A DNA stretch of 64,000 nt from Capitulum mitella. Taxonomy: Eukaryota > Arthropoda > Thecostraca > Pollicipedomorpha > Pollicipedidae. The notes below the pieces were generated by a model. The model saw nothing but the letters and a program-made list of their open reading frames with translations. It did no database searches and had not been told where the DNA came from. The position numbers and the translations under genes are program-made. Of this stretch, positions 35,193-45,400 are shown in pieces. How positions within the stretch are numbered: position 1 is the stretch's first letter; each line of letters starts with the position of its first letter. Location: NCBI GenBank assembly GCA_030062745.1, contig CP099843.1, positions 5,395,001-5,459,000 on the forward strand. Direction: 5' to 3'.

Positions 35193-38062
35193 CCTTATTC
35201 CCGGCAGGGGGGCTGAATTTGCCTCCCGGGTTTTTTGCTTGCCAATCCCAGCGTTTTTGAGACAGCTTCACGAAATTTAGTCACCCTTCCTAGTTATTCT
35301 TTCTATGTACTTTGATGAAATTTGAAATTCTTTTGTACTAAGGGGCGAAGTTAGGCAACGTTTTTGGGAGGCATCTCAGGCCATTTTTGGACCTGTTGAG
35401 GGTAAAAGGAAAATGAGTGCCGAAAACAGCGTTTTTAAGATAGAACTTAAAACCTTATATGGATGTATAACGAAATAGTCGGGCAACGTGAAAATACAGT
35501 TTTGTTCATCTGGGGTAACTTAACAAGGTCAGGTCAAGGTCAAAAGCCAAAATTCGTTTTTACAGTAATTATTTCGGCGCTTTTTTCAAATGCAAAACCC
35601 AGAATTTGTATGGCGCAAAAGGGTATCATCTACTTGTGTATCAAGTTTTAGCTCTATGTCAGGTCTGGTCACGGAGCTATAAACTAAAATGTCAGTTCGC
35701 GGACCCTAAATCACAATAGCTTTAAAATGGGATTTTTGAAATAGAATGGATTTAAACGATTAAAAATGTTTACAGATTATATTAAATGCACACGAGATCA
35801 TTTCAAGTGGCCCCAAGGTCACTGGAGGTCATTTAAGGCCAAAGGTCCATGAGCTGATCCGAAGAACATGTGATCATGACAATTCCCCAATTTTTATGTC
35901 CCTGGCACCGCCTATGCTAACATCATACATACGTTGTAACACGATTTGTACTTGTTTATCGTAACATGACTAGCGGAAGCCAAAAAAGTGTTTCTGCCTA
36001 CTTTGTTCATTCATTGGTTGAAAAAACCAGTCCTATTTTTGAAAACGCTATGAACGCCGATGAATTTTCTCAAAATTTCAGATGTGCGTATCAACGGTAA
36101 AAGTCCCATCCATAATCTCTCAATTCACGCCACTTTCATCGAAATCAGTCCATAAACGACGGAGTTTAAGAAGTCCAAAAATTCTCCTCATTTTGACCTT
36201 TTTGCCCCTTGTATCCACTCCTTTCAAAATTTTGAAAACTTCTTTTTATAGCAATGTAGCTTACGTCATGGTAAGTCGATTACCGTTTGTTGCGATGACA
36301 TCGGATGTGTAGTTCTCGAGATCTTGGGAGGGTCGAATCTGCCGTCCTGCCGGGAATCGGCCATACTGTCTAGCCCTCTGCGAATAGAGTTAAAATACCG
36401 AGCAAGAAATTTAGACCGCCGAATGCAGAGTTGGTCTCGTAATCACCACCATCGCCCTTCTTCAACTAAATCACATAAACAGAGCAGCTTGTTCAGTCCT
36501 TGTTCATCTAAGTACTCTGGATCTCCAATGCTGTTCCTCACCACGAAGTCCTTTAAGATTTGTAACCCAGCAGCTATTTTTTCTTGGTGAAATCCTTCTT
36601 GGCAACATGTATTCAGTTTCCAATCTCGTTATCTTGCTGGCCGCCGGCGCCATAACCTAAATAATTAAGAGGAATACTGCCTTCATTTCGACACGCGACG
36701 AAGCGACATATGGCAAAATAGCATCCTTAGGACGAATTTTTTTCAAAACCTCGATTGTCGCTTAATATTGCACCCTTGACCTCCGGTCTCGGACGGAAAA
36801 TACAACAACCACCTCGGTCCTGAAAATTATTTTGCCGCCCCTGTGTGGCATAGTATAATTCCCTCCCAGCCATTAATAATTATCTATAATTTACAACTGG
36901 ACGTTGACTGACGGATGTCCACCGTTTAAACTAGCACCTCAGGCACTTTTCCAACCACAACACCAATGTCACGCGTCTGCGTTTCGCAGATCCGCAGCAG
37001 CATCAGTATGATCAATTAAATCATATATTCCAATAATAAGATGCAAGCGGAGCCATGAATAATCCTTTATATCTAGCAACACCGGAATATATGGTTCTTG
37101 CTTCCTCGCCTATCCAAAAAAGCATTGTTCCGTATGATAAGTTCTTCCTTTTTTGACATCACTTGCCGAGGCGTCGGAAGTATCTTAATTCATCCCAAAA
37201 TATGAGTATTTGTTTATTTCGTAAAATGCAAAAATAATGACGTATGCCCCAAAAGGTTGAAAAGACTCAATTTATTTCCGACCATGGTCATCTGTATGGC
37301 CTCCGACACTGCATGTCTGTTATTTTGTTCATCCAAGCAAGTCTTTGTGAGCGGTTTATTTCACCTTCAGACGCATGATGAAGGGCTTCGTCTAGTTGGC
37401 AGTGGCAAATATTCCTCGTCTCCGTAGTTGCATGTGCGAGTGAAAAATAGTCCACTGTAAATTGGGCACGGAAGACGGTGACACTGTTCTGTGTTATTCT
37501 TCTATGTGCATTCATCCATCGTTGAGTTTCCCATTTCATTTTCCTTTCCATCTGCAGTTTGTGGGACGAACGATGTGATGCGCCTTGGCCCCTGTGGGAA
37601 TGTCCTGCGGTAGTGTCTTGTCTCCTTCCCAGTTTGCTGGGGGCAAAGTTTGCTTGCTCACAACAACTCAGCTCCAGACAAACAGATAACTTCTCGTGTC
37701 GCCTTAGAGTTACTGGGAGCAGGGCGTTAACCTGTTTGAATCCAACATATCGATTAGTCTTTTTATTCATTTATTTATTTTCCTACGAATTGTATATATT
37801 ACCTGGTGCACCGCGAAAAAGCCAAATGGTTACTTGTGCCAATTTTTTACCATTCTGAAGATTAGATACAAATGTCTCGAAACGTTAGTATGTAAATAAA
37901 TGAATAATTTTGCACGTCTGACGTGCAGTCTAGACGAATTCGCTGAAAGGAAGGCGAAAACAGCAACGATGCGATAGAAACTAGTACATACGGAACACGC
38001 GGTCGTTGTAATGAAACATGCATCAAAGAAAAGAAAACAAAAAAGCAAAAAAAACTATACGA
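35193..38062. repeat. Intron with AGGTCA-rich repeats (about 35280-36330) and unassigned sequence
   Basis: AGGTCA words occur at about 35528, 35533, 35540, 35817 and 35828, with the same AT-rich phrases seen in other copies. From about 36330 to 38060 no gene is recognised. A 160-codon minus frame (37288-37770) is the longest there but has no domain. A word CTCGAAACGTTAGT followed by AATAAATGAATAA at about 37883-37906 resembles a retroelement 3' end. Confidence 0.4.

Positions 38063-38099
<37 letters not shown>
38063..38099. repeat. Compound AT/TG microsatellite
   Basis: About ten AT units run directly into about nine TG units. The transposase pseudogene begins at the very next bases, so the tract sits exactly at its broken end. 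Confidence 0.9.
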
Positions 38100-38594
38100 C
38101 GTCGTGCCATCGGGCTGTTCGAACCACAACGGTCCCATGATCCCTCTAGTGATGAGAGGGCACCAGGCTGTGACCTTGCTGCTGTGCAGCGGCTTCTCCA
38201 GGACGACATCGGGACCAGTTGCGATCCAGATCCTGCAGTTCTGGGTGTTAAACTTCTCATCCAGGTGGAAACACGCCCCATTGCTGAACCAGATGTTCTC
38301 AGGAAGTAGATTGGCTTTCACTCTGCTCTTGAGGCACTTGGCTCATGTCACCCACGGTTCAAAATCGTTTGGTGTCAGCTTCTGGCGCATTGTCACCTTG
38401 CAGGGCGTCAGTTCGAGGTCTTCAACGAGGATCTTTGTCACGGAGGTGCGGCTGATGTCAGCCTCCTGGACTGTGCGCTTGGCGTGGAGTATGCTTCACG
38501 ACGGTCTCCACCTTTCGAACATCTTCCTGGCATCTGGCGGATGGTTTCGACCACTTCTCCCCTTATTTAGACTGAGAATTGTTCCCCCAGGCAC
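38100..38594 (-). pseudogene. Tc/mariner-type transposase fragment, dead
   Basis: One minus-strand frame reads through a helix-turn-helix part (TILSLNKGRSGR; later EADISRTSVTKIL) and then the start of a DDE catalytic domain with ENIWFSNGACFHLDE, NTQNCRIW, EKPLHSSKVTAWCPL and RGIMGP. This order is typical of Tc3-like/IS630-superfamily transposases common in arthropods, which cut and paste their own DNA. Two TGA stops interrupt it (38496-38498 and 38343-38345). The first catalytic Asp of the usual FSDE motif is Asn. The C-terminal half with the remaining acidic residues is absent, because the frame ends at the AT/TG microsatellite. No start codon or terminal repeat was found. Confidence 0.8.
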
Positions 38595-38600
38595 AAACTG

Positions 38601-39250
38601 ATCGGTTAACGTCAGAATGGTCTTTTTTCGGTATGGCGTTAATTTGGTCTCGAAAACACATGAACAAAACAAAAAAAAAATGCGGCTTTTGATTGAGGAT
38701 GATGGATTTCGTCTTCTAGTACAATTGTACGACTTAAAACTTTTGACCTTTACTCAATGGGTTCATGACAGAAAATGAAAGTGTGTACGTCAAACAATTT
38801 CCCCTTGCACGTGCACGTGATTATGAAAAACGAATAGCAACAGCTCCATTAATAGGGCCTCCATATACGCGACACTTTCTTTCCACCCGGTGTGACAAGG
38901 GAGTCGGAATGGTGCAGGCGGGTGGTTCAAATCTCGGAACAGTTTGTTATATTTTCCGTAGACTAATGGCTTTGTGCCATGTTCTTGTGTTTAATGATGG
39001 CAGGCTGGTGGAGAACGGCATTTTCAACAATCACCAGAACTGCGTGCAGTGTCATCACAGAAGCACAACTGCACCATTTGACTACATAGGCGTAATTTAG
39101 GAATCGAATGTCTCTTCATGAAACCAGCTGGTTTGGGCTCTGTACTTAAGCATGGCGTGTTTTCCTGGGTTCTTAGGTTCTTAGGTCTATTTCATGAAAC
39201 TGCACCACGGGCGGTTGCAATCGACGTGAGGAAAACGAAGGTCCTGATCT
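38601..39250. other. Intron, nothing recognised
   Basis: A 111-codon + frame (38765-39100) shows no motif. A B-box-like GGTTCAAATCTCGG at about 38925 has no paired A-box. No gene called. Confidence 0.35.
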
Positions 39251-39720
39251 GCATTCGAGTAGAAGTCTTTAGCAATAGCAGCCCCTGAGACGACCAGAAG
39301 GCGCCTGAAACTACTAAACCTTTGAGACGTCCAGACAATTCCCGAAACGGCCAAGGGACGTAGAGCATTGCCAGGGGCGTCTCTGTCACGGCAGAGAGAG
39401 GCTTATAGAGGGTCCTTGCTATTGTCTGAGGGGCCTCCTGAACGGCGAAAATTCCTCAGGGACGACAGGAGGGAACCCGAGATGGCTTAAGTGTCCCTAA
39501 AGATGCCAGATGGCTCCATGACACCGCCCGAGGTGTCACTGAAACTGCCAAAGGAGTGCCTGAGACGTCCTGAGGGACAAATGGAACTGTACAAGGAACC
39601 TGAGACCACTAGAGGGACCTGACAGGCAGATGGCTCGAGATCACCAGATCACCAAAAAGCTAACAAAAGAGTCTCCAGAAGCTACGAGGGGCCAGAGGGG
39701 CTCCTGGACCAGATACAGAC
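39251..39720 (+). repeat. Very degenerate tandem array with CCTGAGACG-like units
   Basis: Words such as CCTGAGACGACC, GAGACGTCCAGA, CCCGAAACGGCC, CCTGAGACGTCCTGAGGGAC and CCTGAGACCACTAGAGGGAC recur every 20-30 bases. The units have drifted too far for a firm consensus. It looks like an old minisatellite. No coding content. Confidence 0.4.
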
Positions 39721-40143
39721 ATGGCGTTTCAAGTAAAGGGAGGGACGCAGTTGCCTAAAATCCCGCCGTTGTTGTCATATTTCGGGTAGTTTGTAAGAAA
39801 ACAAAACGAAGATTTTTCTCGAACGAGGTGACGCGTTTGACGTTTTTCGGCTACTTTATACGGGAAAAATGCAAAATAACATCAAATATGCTGGCCTGAA
39901 CCCGAGCAGATCAAAGTTTTTTCATATCTGAAAAGCAAAAAATGGGGAGCCGCCCGGAAGTGGGCAACGCGCTGACCATTGGCCACCAGCTCCGAGAACA
40001 TATTAAAGCCGGCGACCCCGCTTGACAAAAATTGATCTAACATGACCTAGACCAGACTCCAGTCATATGGGGTACAGATGGACCCATGACTGATTGACAA
40101 ACACTTTGATATCCCTTTTGTTTCACATGTTTCATCACTAAAA

Positions 40144-40148
<5 letters not shown>
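39721..40148. other. Intron with AGGTCA-family words
   Basis: TGACCT-type words near 40043-40050 and AT-rich phrases resemble other copies of the dispersed family. No gene. Confidence 0.3.

Positions 40149-40205
<57 letters not shown>
40149..40205. repeat. (GA)n microsatellite
   Basis: Uninterrupted GA dinucleotide for 57 bases after an A-rich lead. It gives the Leu/Ser run in the overlapping minus frame, which is not a gene. Confidence 0.95.
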
Positions 40206-40207
<2 letters not shown>

Positions 40208-40489
40208 AGGAATTCTTTGGCGTTCATTTACGCTTAAACTCGAAAAAGCATCGCTTTCTGCCAATTTTTTTACCTTTGGCCCAACCTGGAAGGTCCTCCG
40301 TTGACCTGAGACCTTTAAAACAGATGCTAGTAGCGAGATCGCGTCACGCGCAACACGCTGTTTTTTTTCCGCAACGCTCTGCGACGCACGGTGTGCAAGT
40401 GGCCGGGAGGGATCTCTTACTCCACTCACCAAGGAGTCATAACCCCCATACGTTCGCGTTGTGCAGAAGCCCCTATACGGGCGAGGGTT

Positions 40490-40735
40490 AAGAATACTTC
40501 TGTTTTGGCTGGCCTCTGCTTGTCTTCGCGTTCTTGGAACTTGGCTGTGTCAGTGTTTGTCACCTATCCCAGCCTTGTGTTTGCTCTGCAAATGATGACG
40601 AAGTGTTTTTTTTTTAACTTGACGATGGTATTTTAGGCTTTGATCGGAGAGACAGGCACAGACAGGCCAAGTTCCAAGAAAGCGAACACAAGCAACAGCC
40701 AGCGAAAGACAGAAGCATTCTTTAGGAAAGAATGC
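40490..40735. mobile_element. Imperfect fold-back element (about 70-bp arms)
   Basis: The left arm (about 40490-40562) and right arm (about 40640-40735) are inverted copies. Shared cores include TTCTTGGAACTTGG against CCAAGTTCCAAGAA, together with CTGGC, CTGCTTGT and ACTTCTGT parts. Small indels separate them. The right arm ends in a perfect 13-bp hairpin (40711-40723 with 40727-40739). The roughly 77-base middle contains a T-run and no coding content. A MITE of fold-back type is the best explanation. Confidence 0.65.
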
Positions 40736-40739
40736 TTCT

Positions 40740-41338
40740 AACAAAGCGTCGGTGATAACGAGTTCTGGAAACAACCTGTCAGTATTTCTTCAAAGCTCCC
40801 TTGAAATAAACCATGGAACCTTACATCCCTTGTCGTGAAAATAACTTTAGAATGTGTATGGCATGTCGTGGCATCTGACTGATTGAAAGGACGTAATTAA
40901 TTTATGAGTGAACCAAGAGTTCACCAGGTACCCCCGCTCTACCCCTCCCCCGTGTCATTACCGTTTAATGTATGATGTACAATCTATAATGAACCTCGTC
41001 TTATCTATAAATTTATCGACAATTGATTAGTAGAGCAAAATACCATTGTTCACCGATAAAAACTTAATCGATTTTCAACCGTAGCACGGACCCTGTTGAT
41101 GCAGTGGCGGTGATAATATACGGCCTCATTCCGCACGGTCTACAGCTGAGACGTGAGTTAGCATCGCCCTCCCGCTCCGTTGGCGACTCTAGGTGTAGTG
41201 CTGATGGCGCCAGTCACAGCGGCAACCTCCTAGCAGCCAAACCTAACATCTGCGTACAACAACCAATCAGAGCATGGCGTTGCAAGCGCACGAGCGCTCG
41301 AAAACATGGCGTCGGCGGGATCTTAAAAATATGGCACA
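40740..41338. other. Intron, possible 5' part of the adjacent retroelement
   Basis: No conserved protein is visible. The GC-richer part at 41100-41310 immediately precedes the reverse-transcriptase remnant and could be its 5' region, but nothing proves this. Confidence 0.3.
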
Positions 41339-42111
41339 ATGTCACTTGATTTGTGGCAAGGTGAAAGTTCTTCAAAATATATCGTGCCACATCTTTTTAG
41401 AAAGCTGTTACAAAGGGCATTAGGAAAACTCACTTCCCGTTGTACTGATGCAGCTTCGTGCATTTCGGACCACTCTACTGTATTAAAACTCATCGAGAAA
41501 AATCTGGGCAATGTGCCTTGTCTCGGGTTAGGTTCAGACGACCGCAAACAGTTGTCAGAGCGCATTTTGCCAAACAGTCTGGTCCGCTTCGGTACTCCGA
41601 TGCATGAACAAATTAAAGGTGCAGCGATGGGCAATCGTTTCACGCAGCCACTCGCCATTGAATTAATGCATCGTCTCGAGACCACTTTTCTGGCATCGTG
41701 TGCTGTGTGTAGGGCTGTCTACATGCGATATCTTGATGATAATTTTGGACGTTGGACGCACGGCCAAGAGTCTCTCGTCTCTCTCTCTCTTCGCCGACAT
41801 CAACGGACAACATCGCAACGTATCATTTATTTTGCAATATTCCGTGAACGAAAAGGCCATTCCTTTTCTTGACACTGTTCACGGTAGCTGAAGGACGGGA
41901 GCAAAAAACTACTGAATTCCATTTCAAACCCATGGCAGCACCCATAATTGTACACAACGTCTATGTCCACTCATTGTTTACAAAGAAAACTGTGCATGTA
42001 GCACTAATGAGACGTATGGTCCGAGTCTACTAGGATCTGGACGCATGTGAAAGGGAATTTTTCCGAAATGATGAGCTTATGGAAAACGGGCATCCTCTAA
42101 ATCTGGTAAGG
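41339..42111 (+). pseudogene. Penelope-like retroelement reverse transcriptase, frameshifted
   Basis: A reverse-transcriptase core is spread over three frames. The first (41339 to about 41790) holds a block ending in HEQIKGAAMGNRFTQPLA (residues 89-106), matching the QxxGxAMGSxxSPxxA motif. It also holds YMRYLDDNF (128-136), the catalytic YxDD motif with both Asp intact. A shift inside a CT-rich run moves to a frame with FADINGQHRNVSF and IPFLD. A second shift near 41884 leads to FHFKP, then, past a TAG at 42031, CEREFFRNDELMENGHP. That order (AMG, YxDD, N-x-x-H, PFLD, ENGxP) is typical of Penelope-like elements, which copy RNA into DNA during retrotransposition. Motif A and a clear GIY-YIG nuclease were not found. 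The copy is dead. Confidence 0.75.
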
Positions 42112-42770
42112 TGTTCGGCACGAGCTACTCGCCTCCAGCACCTTTGCAATGCCGATCACCTTACCACGAAATCACATCGAAAGGTAAAGCAAAAAAACGG
42201 TAAAGGCATATTTGACTGGCCTTCGTAGATAATAACATTTGCAGACAAGTAAAGTCAGCCATCAGGTCATCTGATGTACATAATGTTAGGGTAGCGTGGC
42301 CCAGTGGTCCGGCCATGACGTCTCTTCTTGTACATTCGGCGCTGGAAAGTCCACCCTGTCCAGCAGGCAAGGGAGCATGCCAGATTTGTTTAAACGGTCC
42401 TTACGGTAAATGTACGCGGAAAAAATGGATATAGAATCTCCCGTAACCGCTGTTGTGTAGGTTTTTTTTCTGTAGGCGAAGTGAAAAATTCCATTTTAGA
42501 CAAATTTAACGAATATGAGGGGAATGCAAGACTAAGAGGGCGAGTCCGGTCTTTTGGACACAGGAGAGTATATGACTGCACACCATTTCCACATACAACA
42601 AGCAGACAGCAATATGAACACCCACGATCAAAATTCATCATTTTTGCATCATTCGTCATTCATTGGCTCATTCAAAAAGCGCATGAGGAGATTTGTATCC
42701 CTTTCCTTATCCAGAAAAGTCCCCTTTACGAGGAAAATTCTGGCAGGAAGGCAAAAAAAGCATTTCATTA
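42112..42770 (+). other. Possible downstream remnant of the Penelope-like element
   Basis: A Cys-containing stretch (CPAG.GACQICLNG, about 42358-42395) followed by a 98-codon frame (42481-42777) lies where the linker and GIY-YIG nuclease would be expected. The nuclease signature itself is not readable, so the assignment is open. A tRNA-like GGTAGCGTGGCCCAGTGG word occurs at about 42290 without a matching B-box. Confidence 0.25.
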
Positions 42771-43637
42771 CTGTTGACCTGAGGTAGGTCAAATGTGTTT
42801 CCAAAAAATCGATAATGTTCATTCTGTAGAAAATGGGTTAGGGGTTCGAAGGCCCTTTTCCGTTTCTCATCATCTCTTGTTAACAATCAATGGCACACAC
42901 TTAAACATTTTTGACGCACGTTTTAACTGAGGTCAGGCCAAACAGTCCTCCGAAAATCGAGATATATATTTTTAAGTTTGTCAATATCCCATTCTGACAA
43001 TCATTGGCATACATTTAACTTTTTTTAACATGCCTACCGGAAAGGTCAAAGAGACCTGACATCATCTGATTTTGAAATTTAATCGCAAGATTTGAAAATG
43101 ATGCACCACAACCTGATACAATCTTAACGTTCCCAGCTGCCTTTGTTCTTAAGCTTTGTCTAGAAAACCTACCGGATCAGGGTCGCGAGAATTCCCTCCC
43201 CCCGGCGATCGAAGATTAAGCAAGACTGAACCGTATTCTGCTGCGAGCCTGCGTTCACCAGCTGTGTGTTTTAAGAACATTGTATCAAATGATATGGAAA
43301 TAAAATTGCATCATGCCCTACGGACATTTCCTTCGTATGTGTCTTCTTAGTCACGTCAACTTCATACAAGAGTCAGCATCGCATTTTTCGGCACAAACTG
43401 CGTCCTTCCTTTCCCTCCACCCGACGTGCTCTGTTAATAGATCGGTGCGTTTCAGGCAGCTCGACCGACGGATTCCAACTCCTCCCACAGCTTGTACCTC
43501 GGCTGCGTCTTTGTTATTTTCACAGCGGGGAGCCGGTCCTCATAAGCTATCATTTACACGCAGCATTTTCACATCATCATAAGAACACGTCAGTGATACC
43601 ATTTCATTACCAAGCCGCTCATGCACTTTCTCACAAA

Positions 43638-43641
<4 letters not shown>
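42771..43641. repeat. AGGTCA-rich repeats and plain intron
   Basis: AGGTCA/TGACCT words at about 42778, 42786, 42932 and 43043, with AT-rich phrases shared with other copies, up to about 43130. The rest to 43640 has no recognised gene. Confidence 0.4.
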
Positions 43642-43687
<46 letters not shown>

Positions 43688-43735
43688 TTGTGTGTGTGGG
43701 GTGTGGGTGGGTGTGGATGCGTGCATGTGGGTGTG
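43642..43735. repeat. (TG)n microsatellite with degenerate GTGGG tail
   Basis: A pure TG tract from 43642 to 43683 passes into GTG/GGG-rich sequence to about 43735. Overlapping His/Thr- or Cys/Val-rich frames come from the repeat. Confidence 0.9.
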
Positions 43736-45058
43736 AAATGCGGTCAGATATTTTCACTTGCACTTGTTTCGTCAAAAAAAAACGCTGTTGCATATTTCGC
43801 CAATTCCTTTGGTGTATTTTTTCAGTGGTTTGGGCTGTGGCTTTCCAGGCCGTTAAAAATGTCTGCATCAGGTTCAGAAAAAAACACTCATATAATATGG
43901 GAAGGACACTGATGTCTCGAGAAGTGCATTTTTCATCTTCAGAAAGAATGTTTATTATGGCGTCTTAGCACAGACAAGTTCGAAATTTCAAAGCATCACG
44001 CGTGTCAAAATTACCTAGACACTTTTAGAACCAGGCTGGCATGTACATGTTTCGAACAAGCACACATATATCATACTCTACATGCACTGCGCAGGACACA
44101 CCTAATGTCCTTCCTGCAGAGGATCATCCCTCATACCCAGGGTTACGTATGATTTTAATTGGACGTTGAGGCGGGGCGATGTTTTTGCACCAGTAGAGCC
44201 TCGTGGATCATTAGTCGTCTGTGATCTGTGCGTGGCGTGAGCGTCATGATGTCGTCAGTCAGGGTTTTCCTCGTGATGTCTTTGTTGTGTGCCTATGAGT
44301 GCTGAACAGAAGTTCCGTTATGCAAATGCATAGTCAGTCGTCTAGAGTTGTAGTCCTGGTACCAATGTAGCGTATGTGACGAAGCTTGCAATACTCGTGC
44401 GTACAGGAGAACTGATACGCTGCATTGGTGCTTTCCAGCTTTTTCGTGAGTTTAAGTTAGTTTGTTTTTCATCACCAGGTTTTGTATTGTCCTACCCTAG
44501 CAGTATGTGATGAGCTTATGCTCTTCATCCGACAATCTGCACGAGGCCTTTTTACGCCTTTTGTCTTTATTCATCTTTTCGTCCATTTTATATGAGGCAT
44601 TCATCTTATTTTTGTAGAAAAGGGTTACACACAGTATACGGTTTGGAGTTTGTCCTTCGTCCTCTCCATAGCCGCACAGCATGCTCCAGGAGCATAATGT
44701 CTTGAGTTCACTCGCAATGTCCCATTTCTCGACGTGAAACGTGAACATTGACGCCGCGATCGCTCGTTCCGTACGTCAGGGTATCAAACGGTGACTGCCG
44801 AAGGCTGGAGTATGTCTGACGATAGTCAGTGTCGGGAACGATGCAAGGTCAGCGTCGTTAAGGGCTTCATCAGTAGTGCTTTCCACACCTTCTCGGACCG
44901 GCCGTCGCTCGAATCTGAAACTGTTGACAAAGAAATAAGGTTATTCATGGACACTATGGTGCATATTAAGAAGTGCAAATCGCATTACACTGTTGGCGCA
45001 ATGTTGGCACTGGCGGCTCCTGGGACATGAAAAGAGAGACCTGTCGTGGTCGCATGTT
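43736..45058. other. Intron, nothing recognised
   Basis: Short frames without motifs (for example 44497-44748 minus, 44791-45030 plus). No RNA gene or transposon recognised. Confidence 0.35.
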
Positions 45059-45400
45059 CGTCGGACCAGCAGAACACTTTTAACCTTAAATGACCTCAAA
45101 TGACCCCAGAGTCGCATAGAATGGTCTTGAGCTCATTTTATACTGCGAAAATGCTTCCAGTCATTTGAATGGACTTAATTTATCAAAGTCCTGTCTATGA
45201 CCTTTGTGATATAGGGTAGGCGCGCGGCCATTTTAGGTCATAGCTCCATGACCCGGTCTGGTATAAGCCTTAAACTTGACGTGCAAATGTGTGTCACTGT
45301 TTTAAATCATATCTATTCCGGATTTTGGATTTTTAACACAAGTGCCAAAAATAATTACATAAAACCAAACTTCGGCTTTTGATCTTGACCAGTCTTTTTT
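45059..45400. repeat. AGGTCA-rich dispersed repeat
   Basis: TGACCT/AGGTCA words at about 45089, 45198 and 45234, with ATGACCC-type variants and GGTCATAGCTCCATGACC (about 45235-45252). Same family appearance as 35.5 kb and 23.1 kb. No gene. Confidence 0.4.

Noticed and set aside
37288..37770. 160-codon minus-strand frame in AT-normal sequence
   Set aside because: Long for chance, but no family was recognised and neighbouring sequence gives no support; mentioned only in the region entry.
37856..37910. Hammerhead-ribozyme-like end of a Penelope-like element
   Set aside because: CTGAAGA and CGAAAC words are present but the conserved CTGATGA core and supporting stems are not.
38920..38945. GGTTCAAATCTCGG B-box-like word
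   Set aside because: No A-box upstream and no tRNA fold.
42285..42345. tRNA-like GGTAGCGTGGCCCAGTGG word
   Set aside because: No B-box at the right distance; it lies next to a retroelement remnant and is probably coincidental.
43621..43968. Cys/Val-rich and His/Thr-rich frames
   Set aside because: They are translations of the TG microsatellite.
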